A stretch of DNA of 64,000 bases, from assembly GCF_013868155.1 (NCBI RefSeq), contig NZ_JACEOG010000001.1, positions 1,550,001 to 1,614,000 of the forward strand, in the 5' to 3' direction. Both the position numbers and the translations under genes were made by a program. The notes under the pieces are model-generated. The model ran no database searches, was not told the DNA's origin, and was given only the letters and a program-made list of their open reading frames with translations. This document shows, piece by piece, positions 1-7,920 of the stretch. Within the stretch, counting starts at the first letter, position 1; each line of letters starts with the position of its first letter. The stretch comes from Aeromicrobium phoceense. Lineage in GTDB: Bacteria; Actinomycetota; Actinomycetes; Propionibacteriales; Nocardioidaceae.

Positions 1-180
1 CTGGAGCGGGCGAACGAACGTCTGGTCCACGCCTCCGACCTGGCCATGCACGCGATGGGCGACCGGCTCACGATCAACACCGCCTCGATCGCCGCCCAGG
101 TGCGGTCGCTGGCGGCCGATCTGCTGATGGCCGGGGGAGTGCCGCGCGCCGCTCTCGACGACCTCCTGGACGTGGACTGA
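1..180 (+). CDS. C-terminal end of an unidentified protein (truncated by the window edge)
   Basis: Frame 1 is open from the first base to a TGA at 178-180, giving the last 59 residues of a protein (ends ALDDLLDVD). The visible part is a hydrophilic, probably helical tail with no motif I can name. The stop overlaps the start of the next short ORF (ATGA), so the two may be co-translated. A membrane-transporter tail (for example FUSC type) is possible, but nothing visible proves it. Real coding is likely; function unknown. Confidence 0.6.
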   Translation: MERANERLVHASDLAMHAMGDRLTINTASIAAQVRSLAADLLMAGGVPRAALDDLLDVD

Positions 181-287
181 TGGAGCCGAGACACCTGCTC
201 GAGGAGCTGCGGCGACGGCTCGGACTACCGGGCCCGGAAGAAGATTCCGAGAAACACGCGGAAGAACCCTCGACAGAGGACGACTGA
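180..287 (+). CDS. Short ORF of 35 aa, unknown function
   Basis: The ATG at 180 overlaps the TGA of the upstream gene (ATGA), the same coupling used by many real gene pairs in this window. The product is 35 residues: a basic N-terminal helix (EELRRRLG) followed by a very acidic tail rich in Glu and Asp. No family is recognised. The coupling argues for translation, but at this length it could be a chance frame. Confidence 0.4.
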   Translation: MEPRHLLEELRRRLGLPGPEEDSEKHAEEPSTEDD

Positions 288-352
288 CTCCACTATCTTC
301 GATGAGTCGCTTCGATCGAAGTGACACAGCACACATCAGGAGGTGAGCCCCG

Positions 353-415
353 ATGACCAAGTTCTTCGCGCTCACGAACGCCCCCGGGCGTCGCTCCGTC
401 GTGTTGCTGACCTAG
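353..415 (+). CDS. Candidate leader peptide (20 aa) upstream of a terminator hairpin
   Basis: ATG at 353 preceded by a strong Shine-Dalgarno AGGAGGTGAG, followed by 20 codons and TAG at 413-415. The peptide begins MTKFFALTNAP and carries GRRSVVLLT at its end. It lies 25 nt before a terminator-like hairpin (441-478). Bases 390-398, inside codons 13-16, can pair with 461-469 of the hairpin's 3' arm, which would be a competing fold. That is the arrangement of a translation-controlled attenuator. It is not a recognised erm or whiB7 leader; the role is inferred from layout only. Confidence 0.5.
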   Translation: MTKFFALTNAPGRRSVVLLT

Positions 416-440
416 TCGATCCTTTTCGACACGTATCACC

Positions 441-478
441 AGCCGCTTCGGACGCTCGTCCGGAGCGGCTCTTCTTTT
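441..478 (+). terminator. Intrinsic terminator or attenuator hairpin
   Basis: AGCCGCT (441-447) pairs with AGCGGCT (464-470), T448 with G463 as a wobble, and CGGACG (449-454) with CGTCCG (457-462). The run CTTCTTTT (471-478) follows. It lies between the 20-aa leader ORF and the 86-aa ORF, so it could end a short transcript or control read-through into the next gene. Confidence 0.6.
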
Positions 479-514
479 GCCCACCATCCCCACGAATCAG
501 AAAGGAGGCGCGTC

Positions 515-775
515 ATGACCACGACTCTCACCCACCTCATGCCCGCGAACACCACTGCCCCGACCACAGTCCCGAACCCCGGGACCGTCCACGCGGAGGC
601 GACCACGGGAGAGGAGGTGACCTCCATGTCGTTGTTCGAGTTCAAGAGTCAGCCACGACCGCGCGCCGACCTTGATCGAATCGTGGTCCTGGAAAGGATG
701 AAGCAGCGCCGTCGCGCCGAGCGCCATGCGTCTGCTGTCTACAGCCAGGTCTGGGGCATTCGCGCCAACCGGTGA
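515..775 (+). CDS. Small basic protein of unknown function (86 aa, or 49 aa from an internal start)
   Basis: The ATG at 515 has a near-perfect ribosome site (AAAGGAGG, 6-nt spacer). A second in-frame ATG at 626 has an equally strong one (AGGAGG, 8-nt spacer), giving a 49-residue product beginning MSLFEFKSQ. The first 37 residues are rich in Thr, Pro and Ala with low complexity. The rest is basic (MKQRRRAERHA) with a conserved-looking end, VYSQVWGIRANR. There are no cysteines, so it is not a WhiB protein despite the WhiB7-like leader layout. I do not recognise the family. The strong RBSs support real translation, perhaps of the shorter form. Confidence 0.5.
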   Translation: MTTTLTHLMPANTTAPTTVPNPGTVHAEATTGEEVTSMSLFEFKSQPRPRADLDRIVVLERMKQRRRAERHASAVYSQVWGIRANR

Positions 776-785
776 GCATCGCCGG

Positions 786-874
786 TCGAGTAGCTTGCGA
801 GCGCAGCGAGCGGCGTATCGAGACCACGTCACGTGATCTCGATACGCCGCCTCGCCAGCTCGGCGGCTACTCGA
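786..874. repeat. Long imperfect palindrome between convergent genes
   Basis: TCGAGTAGC (786-794) pairs with GCTACTCGA (866-874), and CGGCGTATCGAGA (811-823) pairs exactly with TCTCGATACGCCG (837-849). The arms in between match imperfectly around a 13-nt loop. It lies between the 3' ends of two convergent genes and could work as a bidirectional terminator. The sequence resembles dispersed intergenic repeats known from Nocardioidaceae, from memory only. Confidence 0.6.
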
Positions 875-881
875 TCGTCTT

Positions 882-1751
882 TCAGCGGCCCTGCAGGGCC
901 TCGGCGTAGGCCAGGATCCGCTTCGCGTCGCGGATGTGCAGCTCCTCGATCATCTTGCCGTTGTACGTGGCCACGCCCTTGTTCTCGGCGGCGGCCTCGT
1001 CGAACGCGGCGATCATGCCCTCGGCACGCTCCACGTCGGCCGCGCTGGGGGCGAACGCCTCGTTGGCCGGCTCGACCTGCGAGGGGTGGATGAGCGTCTT
1101 GCCGTCGAAGCCCATCTCGCGACCCTGGCGCGCCTCGGCGGCGAAGCCCTCGGGGTCCTTGACGTCGTTGTAGACGCCGTCGATGACGACCTTGCCCGCG
1201 GCGCGGACGGCCAGCAGCGTCCAAGCCAGCGACGTCAGGACGACGGCGTTGCGGCCGGGCACGTGCAGGCCGTACGTCTCGTTGACGATGTCGTTCGTGC
1301 CCATGACGATCACGGTGAGGCGCTCGTGCGCGGCGGCGATCTCCTCGGCGTGCAGCAGCGCCTTCGGCGTCTCGATCATGGCCCACAGCTGCGTGGACTC
1401 CGGCGCACCGGCGGCCTCGATGGCAGCCACCAGGTCGCGCACCTGCTCGGCCGACTCGACCTTCGGCACCAGGATCGCGTCCGGCCCGGCCTGGGCGGCC
1501 GCGGCGATGTCGTCGTCGTGCCACTGGGTGCCGATCGAGTTCACACGGATGGCGAGCTCGCGGTGGCCGTACTCCCCGGAGGTCACGGCGGCGCATACGT
1601 TGGCGCGGCCGGTGTCCTTCGCGTCGGGGGACACCGAGTCCTCGAGGTCGAGGATCAGCGCGTCGGCGTCGATCGACTTGGCCTTCTCGAGCGCGCGCTC
1701 GTTGGCGCCGGGCATGTAGAGGACGGAACGGCGGGGGCGGATCTGCGTCAT
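882..1751 (-). CDS. HpcH/HpaI/CitE-family CoA-ester lyase or thioesterase (Mcl2-like)
   Basis: 289 residues. The N-terminus RRSVLYMPGANERALEKA and the metal-site segments LILDLEDSV, LVPKVES and MIETPKAL are typical of the citrate lyase beta-subunit-like TIM-barrel family. It starts 10 nt after the Mcl lyase gene, at ATG 1751 with GAGGAG as ribosome site. By analogy with Rhodobacter Mcl1/Mcl2, the second enzyme of such a pair is often an (S)-malyl-CoA thioesterase, and that would complete the glyoxylate and malate steps of the ethylmalonyl-CoA pathway. A citramalyl-CoA lyase-type activity is the main alternative. The family is certain; the substrate is inferred. Confidence 0.85.
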   Translation of the reverse strand: MTQIRPRRSVLYMPGANERALEKAKSIDADALILDLEDSVSPDAKDTGRANVCAAVTSGEYGHRELAIRVNSIGTQWHDDDIAAAAQAGPDAILVPKVESAEQVRDLVAAIEAAGAPESTQLWAMIETPKALLHAEEIAAAHERLTVIVMGTNDIVNETYGLHVPGRNAVVLTSLAWTLLAVRAAGKVVIDGVYNDVKDPEGFAAEARQGREMGFDGKTLIHPSQVEPANEAFAPSAADVERAEGMIAAFDEAAAENKGVATYNGKMIEELHIRDAKRILAYAEALQGR

Positions 1752-1761
1752 CTCAGGCTCC

Positions 1762-2811
1762 TCAGAGGTCGTAGGCCGCGGCCAGGTCGGCATCGCGCTC
1801 GGCCAGGGACTTGGCCAGGTCGAGCATGACGAGGCACTGCTTGCAGGAGGCGTCGTCCTCCATCTTTCCGTCGATCATCACCGCGCCGGAGCCGTCGCCC
1901 ATCGCCTCGACGACGCGCTTGGCGTGCGCGACGTCCTCGGGGCTGGGGGAGAAGACCTTCTTGGCGATGTCGATCTGCACGGGGTGCAGGCTCCACGCGC
2001 CGACGCAGCCGAGCAGGAAGGCGTTGCGGAACTGGTCCTCACACGCGACGACGTCCTTGATGTCACCGAACGGGCCGTAGAACGGGAGGATGTCGTTCAT
2101 CGCGCAGGCGTCGACCATGCGCGCGATCGTGTAGTGCCACAGGTCCTGCTGGTACGTGGTGCGGCCCACGGTGAGGTCCTCGCCGGTGGGGTCCTGGCGC
2201 ACGATGTAGCCGGGGTGCCCGCCGCCGACGCGGGTGGTCTTCATGCGACGGCTGGCGGCCAGGTCGGCCGGGCCGAGGCTGATGCCCTGCATGCGCGGGC
2301 TGGCCGCGGCGATCTCCTCGACGTTGGCGACGCCCTCGGCGGTCTCGAGGATGGCGTGCACGAGGATCTGGCGGTCGAGGCCGGCGCGGGCCTCGAGCTG
2401 GGCCAGCAGGCGATCGACGTAGTGGATGTCCTGGGCGCCCTCGACCTTCGGCACCATGATGACGTCGAGCTTGTCGCCGATCTCGGTGACCAGCGTGATG
2501 ATGTCGTCGAGGACCCACGGGGAGTCGAGGCTGTTCACGCGGGTCCACAGCTGCGTGTCGCCGAAGTCGGTCGCCTTCGCGATGTCGACCAGGCCCTGGC
2601 GCGCCGCTTCCTTCTTCTCGGTCTTCACCGCGTCCTCGAGGTTGCCGAGGATGATGTCGACCTTCTTCGCGATGTCCGGCACCTTCGCGGCCATCTTCTC
2701 GTTGCTCGGGTCGAAGAAGTGGATCATCCGGCTCGGGCGGAACGGGACGTCGGAGCTGGGCTTCGGGGCGCCGACGGCGAGCGGACGCAGGAAGGCACGG
2801 GGATTGCGCAC
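1762..2811 (-). CDS. mcl: Malyl-CoA / beta-methylmalyl-CoA lyase (Mcl)
   Basis: 349 residues, closely resembling the Chloroflexus malyl-CoA/beta-methylmalyl-CoA/citramalyl-CoA lyase over its length: HFF near residue 32, [14 protein letters not shown], the block [13 protein letters not shown] followed by [35 protein letters not shown] and MIDGKM. The enzyme cleaves malyl-CoA to acetyl-CoA and glyoxylate, or methylmalyl-CoA to propionyl-CoA and glyoxylate, in the cytoplasm. The start is GTG at 2811 with GGAAGTGAG before it. It is followed after 10 nt by a second CitE-like enzyme, so the two form an operon for C2/C3-CoA assimilation. Confidence 0.9.
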   Translation of the reverse strand: MRNPRAFLRPLAVGAPKPSSDVPFRPSRMIHFFDPSNEKMAAKVPDIAKKVDIILGNLEDAVKTEKKEAARQGLVDIAKATDFGDTQLWTRVNSLDSPWVLDDIITLVTEIGDKLDVIMVPKVEGAQDIHYVDRLLAQLEARAGLDRQILVHAILETAEGVANVEEIAAASPRMQGISLGPADLAASRRMKTTRVGGGHPGYIVRQDPTGEDLTVGRTTYQQDLWHYTIARMVDACAMNDILPFYGPFGDIKDVVACEDQFRNAFLLGCVGAWSLHPVQIDIAKKVFSPSPEDVAHAKRVVEAMGDGSGAVMIDGKMEDDASCKQCLVMLDLAKSLAERDADLAAAYDL

Positions 2812-2896
2812 GGGAACTCACTTCCGTGGGAGTCAGGGTCGGGGCCAGTATGGCGCGCCGGGTGAGAGGCGGCGCGACGGGTCCGGAATCCGAGGG

Positions 2897-3238
2897 TCAG
2901 AGGATCTCGTCGACCGAGTCGATCGGTCGGGCCAGTCGGGTGCCCTTGTCGGTGACGACGAAGGGCCGCTCGACGAGCACCGGGTGCTCGACCATCGCGG
3001 CGAGGATCTGGTCGTCGGTGGCGTCGGCGAGGCCGAGCTCGGCGTAGTGCGGGTCGCGCTTGCGGACGGCCTGGGCCGGGGTGAGCCCGGCGGCGGCGAA
3101 CAGGTCGCGCAGCTGCTGCTCGGTCCAGCCCACGTCCACGTACTTCACGACCGTCGGCTCGATCCCGGCCTCCCGGAGCCGGTCGAGCGTCTTGCGCGAG
3201 GTCGTGCAGCGGGGATGGTGATAGATCGTCGCGTCCAC
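2897..3238 (-). CDS. arsC: ArsC/Spx-family arsenate reductase-like protein
   Basis: 113 residues. The start of the domain, DATIYHHPRCTTSRKTLDRL, carries the catalytic-type Cys at residue 11, and RPFVVTDKGTRLARP near the end matches the arsenate-binding Arg region of the glutaredoxin-coupled ArsC family. GTG at 3238 is chosen because TACCGT lies 7 nt upstream, as in the other leaderless genes here; an upstream GTG at 3256 is possible. No other ars genes are adjacent, so it may be a general thioredoxin-fold reductase rather than part of an arsenic operon. Confidence 0.85.
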   Translation of the reverse strand: MDATIYHHPRCTTSRKTLDRLREAGIEPTVVKYVDVGWTEQQLRDLFAAAGLTPAQAVRKRDPHYAELGLADATDDQILAAMVEHPVLVERPFVVTDKGTRLARPIDSVDEIL

Positions 3239-3281
3239 GCCTCCGACGGTACCCACCGCCGGGGCCGGAGGGGCCGACGGC

Positions 3282-4646
3282 TCAGATCACGTTCGACGAC
3301 CGCGTCGGCGGTTGCGGCTCGAGCAGTCGCTCCGGCCCGATCGAGCGCTCGACGGCGGTCACGGTGAGAGCGACGGCGGCCACGGTCATGGCGACCGTGA
3401 GCGCCGCCCAGCCCACGCGCGCTGCGGTGCGTCGGGCGTCGGTCCAGGCCGTCAGCGTGGCGGCCAGCATCGACGCCTGGAGGAACATCAACGCCGCCGC
3501 GGTCGCACTGGGCGCGAACGCCGCGCCGTACTCGAAGCGGCTGACCGAGACGGCGGTGATGATGAGCCCGGGGATCGCGAACAGCAGCATCCGGTTGCGC
3601 AGGCTGCGGGGGGTCACCTGTTCGGGCTCCCACGGCGCGGCCGCGAAGCCGCGGCGACGGAGGTCGAGCGTGCTGTGGACGACCGTCGCGCCCACCATGG
3701 CGACCGGGCCGACCGGCGAGTGGAGTGCCAGCAGGACCAGGCCGACCGCGAGGACGGCACCGAGGCACATCACCTCGATCCGCTGCGCCCGCGGCCACAG
3801 CCGCTCGACCGTCGACGCCGGGACACGCCGGCTGAGGACGAAGGACCATCCGGCGACGAGCACGCCGGTGACGGCGGCGATGAGGAGCGGGATCGCGTGG
3901 GTGCCGTGCGAGCTCGTGGCCAGCCAGGCCACCAGCGTCGCGGGCATCCACGTGACGCCGATCTCGGCCGCCCCGCGCGCCGCCAGCACCTGCCCCTCCA
4001 GGGCATGGCGCGACTCAGCGTGCATCGGGTCCATCGCCAGGATCGACAGGTAGATCGAGTTCCGCTCGTCCGGGGCGGACTTGAGCCGGGAGCGGAGCAT
4101 CAGCAGGTCGACGTGCTGCGGGTGCTCCTGGAGGCCCTGGTCCACCAGCTCCCGGGCCCGGTCCCTGTCGCCGAGCTTCTCCTCGGCGCGCGCTGCCATG
4201 GCGATCAGGGACGGGTCGCGACTGAGGGCCAGGCCGCGGGCGTAGGAGTCGCGCACCTCCTGCTTCGCGGCCTTGGAGGCGAACGGCTCGGCGCGGAAGA
4301 GCGCGAGGGCGACGTGGGGCCACGGGTGGTGGGGCCACCACTCGAGCATCCGCTCGCACGAGTAGACGGCGTTGGCGCTGTCGCCGGTGTGGGCGGCGAT
4401 CCGGGCGAAGGACAGCCAGGCCTCGAACGAGGGACCCTCGGCGTTCCCGGCGAGCGCCTCGGCGTGGGCCTCGGGGTATCGCTCGAGGTCGACCAGGACG
4501 GTGGACAGCCGCGCGTGGAGGTCGGCGTCGTGCGGGTGGGACGCCAGCGCCCGCCGCAGGAGCTGCTCCGCATCGTCCGTGCGTCCGATGTCGAGCAGCA
4601 GGTCGGACTGGTACAGGGCCGTGCGCGGGTCCATGGTGTCGCTCAT
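3282..4646 (-). CDS. TPR protein with C-terminal membrane segments
   Basis: 454 residues. The N-terminal half (about 1-210) has tetratricopeptide-like helical pairs, for example the stretch LLLDIGRTDDAEQLLRRAL. The C-terminal half (about 230-430) has several hydrophobic segments likely to span the membrane (LLIAAVTGVLVAGWSFVL, LGAVLAVGLVLLALH, LLFAIPGLIITAVSV and others). ATG at 4646 follows GGAGG with a 5-nt spacer. It starts 17 nt after the AAA+ ATPase gene, which also carries TPR-like helices, so the two probably form a membrane-linked complex. No named family is recognised; function unknown. Confidence 0.75.
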   Translation of the reverse strand: MSDTMDPRTALYQSDLLLDIGRTDDAEQLLRRALASHPHDADLHARLSTVLVDLERYPEAHAEALAGNAEGPSFEAWLSFARIAAHTGDSANAVYSCERMLEWWPHHPWPHVALALFRAEPFASKAAKQEVRDSYARGLALSRDPSLIAMAARAEEKLGDRDRARELVDQGLQEHPQHVDLLMLRSRLKSAPDERNSIYLSILAMDPMHAESRHALEGQVLAARGAAEIGVTWMPATLVAWLATSSHGTHAIPLLIAAVTGVLVAGWSFVLSRRVPASTVERLWPRAQRIEVMCLGAVLAVGLVLLALHSPVGPVAMVGATVVHSTLDLRRRGFAAAPWEPEQVTPRSLRNRMLLFAIPGLIITAVSVSRFEYGAAFAPSATAAALMFLQASMLAATLTAWTDARRTAARVGWAALTVAMTVAAVALTVTAVERSIGPERLLEPQPPTRSSNVI

Positions 4647-4663
4647 CGTGTCCTCCGGCCGTG

Positions 4664-5896
4664 TCAGCGGATCCGACGAGACTTCAGGTAGGCCTCCAGC
4701 TCGTCGTAGCGGCCGTCGGCGTTGGCGAACTCCACGACGTTCCGGGCCGACTGGAGCCAGCTGGTGGTCGACGGCCTGATCTCTGCCAGCGCGGCGACGA
4801 CGTCGTCCATGCCGATGGGGCGCACCTGGCCGTCGCCGAGTGACCGGGTGAGCGCCTTCTGCGCGCTGGCCTCGACGAGATGGGTCAGGTCGGCGCCCGA
4901 GAAGCCCTCGGTGCGGGCGACGATGGCGTCCACGTCGATGCCGGCGATGGGCCGGCGGGCGAAGGCCTTCTGCACGATGGCAGCCCGGGCGGGCGCGTCG
5001 GGCGGGACGACCAGCAGCATGCGGTCGAAGCGACCCGGTCGCAGCAGGGCCTGGTCGACCTCCCACGGCTGGTTCGTGGCGGCGAGGACGAAGAGGCCGT
5101 CGTTGTCCGAGCCGACGGAGTCGAGCTCGATGAGCAGCTGGTTGACGACGGCGCGCATGCCGGAGAAGCCGCTGCCGATGCCCGAGCGCTTCGCGCCGAG
5201 GCCGTCGATCTCGTCGAGGAACAGCACGGCCGGTGCGAGCTCGCGCGCTGCCGCGAAGAGTCGCTGCAGGTTCTTCTCGCTCTCGCCCTGGTACGGCCCC
5301 ATCACGTCGGCGATCGAGGCGGTCAGGAAGCGCACGCCCAGCCCGCCGGCGATCGCCTTCGCGATGAACGTCTTGCCGCAGCCGGGCGGCCCGTAGAGGA
5401 TCAGGCCGCCGCGCAGTGACGTGCCGAAGGCCTGGGCGATCTCGGGGGGGCGCATGGGGTCGAGGAACGCCTCGTTGATGCGCTGCTTCACCGAGTCGAG
5501 GCCGCCGACGTCGTCGAGCACGACGACCTCGGTGTCGATGTCGAGGACCGGATCGACGTCGCTGCCACCCGCGCCGACCTTCTCGCCCTGGGACACGAAC
5601 GGGGGCGGGAGGTCGAGGTCGAGGTCGTCCTCGGCCTGGCTCCAGTCGAACCCGCCCTCGACGTTCGTGGCGTCCGGCGGCTCGTGAGGGGCCGCCGTCC
5701 CGGACGCCGCACGGGTGAGGACCTCGAGCGCGGCCGCGTCGGACGGGCGTGCGCGCAGGACGATCGACGCGTGCTCGGCGGCCTCGTCAACGCGGCCTCG
5801 CTCGAGCAGCATCCGGGCGACCTGCAGCCGCAGGTCGTGCTGTTCGGGCGCGGCCTCGAGCGCGGCGAAGAGGTTGTCGAACAGCGCGTCGCTCAT
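4664..5896 (-). CDS. TPR-containing AAA+ ATPase
   Basis: 410 residues. The first ~65 residues form two TPR-like helix pairs (ARMLLERGRVDEAAEHASIVLRA). An acidic linker follows, then a classical AAA domain: GPPGCGKT (Walker A), VLFLDEIDGL (Walker B), AATNQP (sensor 1) and RPGRFDR (arginine finger), ending with the small helical lid SGADLTHLVEAS. The ATPase is of the Cdc48/SpoVK/FtsH-like type without a protease domain, so remodelling of a protein substrate is the likely role. It is translated with the TPR membrane protein downstream, which may be its partner or anchor. The substrate is unknown. Confidence 0.85.
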   Translation of the reverse strand: MSDALFDNLFAALEAAPEQHDLRLQVARMLLERGRVDEAAEHASIVLRARPSDAAALEVLTRAASGTAAPHEPPDATNVEGGFDWSQAEDDLDLDLPPPFVSQGEKVGAGGSDVDPVLDIDTEVVVLDDVGGLDSVKQRINEAFLDPMRPPEIAQAFGTSLRGGLILYGPPGCGKTFIAKAIAGGLGVRFLTASIADVMGPYQGESEKNLQRLFAAARELAPAVLFLDEIDGLGAKRSGIGSGFSGMRAVVNQLLIELDSVGSDNDGLFVLAATNQPWEVDQALLRPGRFDRMLLVVPPDAPARAAIVQKAFARRPIAGIDVDAIVARTEGFSGADLTHLVEASAQKALTRSLGDGQVRPIGMDDVVAALAEIRPSTTSWLQSARNVVEFANADGRYDELEAYLKSRRIR

Positions 5897-5931
5897 GGGT
5901 CAGGAGTGTAGGGCGGGACGAGCGGGTCGTG

Positions 5932-7062
5932 TCACCAAACGCGGGGGAGCACGTCCACCCGGCCGCCGGGTGCGATTCCCGCGCGCGGCACGACGGCGAC
6001 GACGTCGGCCTCGGCCAGTCCACGCAGCATGTGCGGTCGGCTGGTCCCGGCGGGGACGACCCCGTCCGGGGTGTGCACGGCAGGGACGAGGGTGGTGCCG
6101 GCCCGGCCCTCGAACGCCGCCCCGGCGACGGCGACCGCGGGCTCACGGAGGGCACCACCCGTGAATCCGGCGACCAGTGCCGGCACGAACGAGAGCGCCG
6201 TCAGCGCCGCGGCCAGGGGATTGCCGGGCAGGGCGAGCCAGGGGCGCCCGTCGGGCAGGACCGCCAGCGAGACGGGGTGCCCCGGACGCACGTCGACGCC
6301 GCGGAAGCGCACCTCGGCGCCGAGTGAGGACCACGCGCCCGCGATCGGGTCGGCCGAGGAGTGACCCGTTCCGCCCGCACTGATCAGGAGGTCCGCGTCG
6401 CTCGACCGCGCCGTCCGGGCCACGGCGGTCGCCTCGTCGTGGACGTGGTCGTGGTGGGAGGTCTTGGCGCCGAGCGCGGCGAGCAGCGGGGGCAGCATGG
6501 GCGTCATGACGTCGCGCACCTGACCCGGTTGGGGAAGGCCAGACCCGACGAGCTCGTCGCCCGTGACCAGCAGGTGCACGAGCGGGGCACGGCGGATCCC
6601 CACGTGGTCGTGGCCCGTGGCGGCCAGTACAGCGAGCCTCGCCGGGGTCAGTGCCGACCCGGCCGGAACGATCACGTCGCCGAGCGCGGCCTCCTCGCCC
6701 GCGGGTCGCAGGTGCCGGCCGGGCGGGGGAGCGTCGCCGTGGAGCAGGTCGCCCTCGACCCGGCCCAGCTCGGAGGGCAGCACGGAATCGGCGCCCTCCG
6801 GGGGAACGCCTCCCGTGACGATCGGCCGGGCGCTGCCGGTCGCGAGGGCTCCTTCGGACAGGTCGAGGCGCCAGGCCCCGGGGCCCGCCACGGCCCACCC
6901 GTCCATGGCCGAGGTGGTCGCGTGGGGGACCGGGCCGAGGGCGCACAGGTCCTCGGCGGCCGTGGTGCCCAGCGCCTCCGTGACGAGGAGCTCGATCACC
7001 TCGCCGGGGCTGATCGAGGCCTGCGCGATCTCGCGGGCCTCGTCCCAGGAGGGGTGGGTCAC
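5932..7062 (-). CDS. moeA: Molybdopterin molybdotransferase MoeA
   Basis: 376 residues. MoeA inserts molybdate into adenylylated molybdopterin. Motifs in order: TTSAMDGWAV near the N-terminus, VTGDELV, SAGGTGHSSAD (a variant of the usual SGGxSxGxxD loop) and ALPGNPLAAA. GTG at 7062 overlaps the stop of the DUF6457 gene (GTGA), so moeA is translationally coupled to it. With mobA and DUF6457 it forms a cofactor operon divergent from the nitrate reductase genes, which fits supply of Mo-bis-MGD to NarG. Confidence 0.92.
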   Translation of the reverse strand: MTHPSWDEAREIAQASISPGEVIELLVTEALGTTAAEDLCALGPVPHATTSAMDGWAVAGPGAWRLDLSEGALATGSARPIVTGGVPPEGADSVLPSELGRVEGDLLHGDAPPPGRHLRPAGEEAALGDVIVPAGSALTPARLAVLAATGHDHVGIRRAPLVHLLVTGDELVGSGLPQPGQVRDVMTPMLPPLLAALGAKTSHHDHVHDEATAVARTARSSDADLLISAGGTGHSSADPIAGAWSSLGAEVRFRGVDVRPGHPVSLAVLPDGRPWLALPGNPLAAALTALSFVPALVAGFTGGALREPAVAVAGAAFEGRAGTTLVPAVHTPDGVVPAGTSRPHMLRGLAEADVVAVVPRAGIAPGGRVDVLPRVW

Positions 7063-7304
7063 GCGAAGTCCTCCGCGGCGCGCTCGGCGCGGGCGACCAG
7101 GTCGGCCAACCCGTCCCGGTCGGCATCGGCCAGGCCGGCGGCGTAGCCGACCAGGAACGTGGTCAGCGGCGCGGCGGGTCGTACGACCGAGTGCGCCGCC
7201 GTACCGGCGAGGTCCAGCAGGGCCTCGGGATCGGCGTCGGGTGCGATGCCCAGCTCGGTCGTCAGGGCCTGCCACCAGCGCGCGAGGGTCTCATCGTTCG
7301 TCAT
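7059..7304 (-). CDS. DUF6457-type small protein in the Mo-cofactor operon
   Basis: 81 residues, mostly helical, beginning MTNDETLARWWQALTTELG. ATG at 7304 has GGAGGA upstream and lies inside the 3' end of mobA (14-nt overlap); the 3' end overlaps the moeA start. Small proteins of this kind are fused or adjacent to mobA in actinobacteria, from family knowledge, but the biochemical role is not established. Assignment to DUF6457 rests on size, context and sequence style. Confidence 0.65.
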   Translation of the reverse strand: MTNDETLARWWQALTTELGIAPDADPEALLDLAGTAAHSVVRPAAPLTTFLVGYAAGLADADRDGLADLVARAERAAEDFA

Positions 7305-7854
7305 CGGCGTACTCCTCCAGATCGTCGGGGGTGTCGAGGTCCGCACCGGCCTCGGTGCTGACAGGGACGTCGACCGGGTCCAGCCGGCCGATCAAGGATC
7401 GCAGGGAGAGGCCCTCCGTGGGCAGGGACGCGACCGCCGCGGCCAGGTCGCCGGCCCGGACCACGCTGGCGGCCCACTGGCGACGGCCCGAGGGGTCGAC
7501 CGCCACCCGGTTGCCGGTGCCGTCGCGCAGCGCCGCCACCACGAGGTCGGGCCGGACGTGGTCGGCGGCGAGGACGAGAATCTCGTCGGCGGTACCCGGT
7601 GCCAGCGCGGCCAGGCCCGCGACCACCGCGTGGGCGGGGCCGGCGAACGGCGGGTCCTCCCGCACCCAGACGACCTCGCGACCGAGGTCGAGATCGCGTC
7701 GCGGACCCACGACCACCACGTCCGCGGCGTCCGCCACGGCGTCGATGGCCCGCCCCAGCAACGGCGTTCCGTCCACCGGGACCAGGACCTTGTCGATCCC
7801 GCCCAGCCGGCTCGAACGCCCGCCGGCCAGGACGATCGCGTGGAGCCGGGACAT
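7291..7854 (-). CDS. mobA: Molybdenum cofactor guanylyltransferase (MobA-like NTP transferase)
   Basis: 187 residues. The N-terminal nucleotide-binding signature IVLAGGRSSRLGGIDKVLV matches LAGGxSxRxGxDK, and VLAADHVRPD is the metal-binding Asp region. The enzyme transfers GMP from GTP to Mo-molybdopterin to give the MGD cofactor of the DMSO-reductase family, to which NarG belongs. ATG at 7854 is 66 nt from the divergent narG start, and the stop overlaps the next gene. It is a little shorter than E. coli MobA, as usual for actinobacterial forms. Confidence 0.85.
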   Translation of the reverse strand: MSRLHAIVLAGGRSSRLGGIDKVLVPVDGTPLLGRAIDAVADAADVVVVGPRRDLDLGREVVWVREDPPFAGPAHAVVAGLAALAPGTADEILVLAADHVRPDLVVAALRDGTGNRVAVDPSGRRQWAASVVRAGDLAAAVASLPTEGLSLRSLIGRLDPVDVPVSTEAGADLDTPDDLEEYADDER

Positions 7855-7920
7855 GGCCTCATCGTGCCCCAGGTGACACGAGGGTTGCGTGTGACCCACC
7901 CCAGAGACTTGGTTGGAGCC

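Noticed and set aside
353..775. WhiB7-type regulator behind the leader peptide
   Set aside because: The layout is similar but the downstream protein has no cysteines and no AT-hook.
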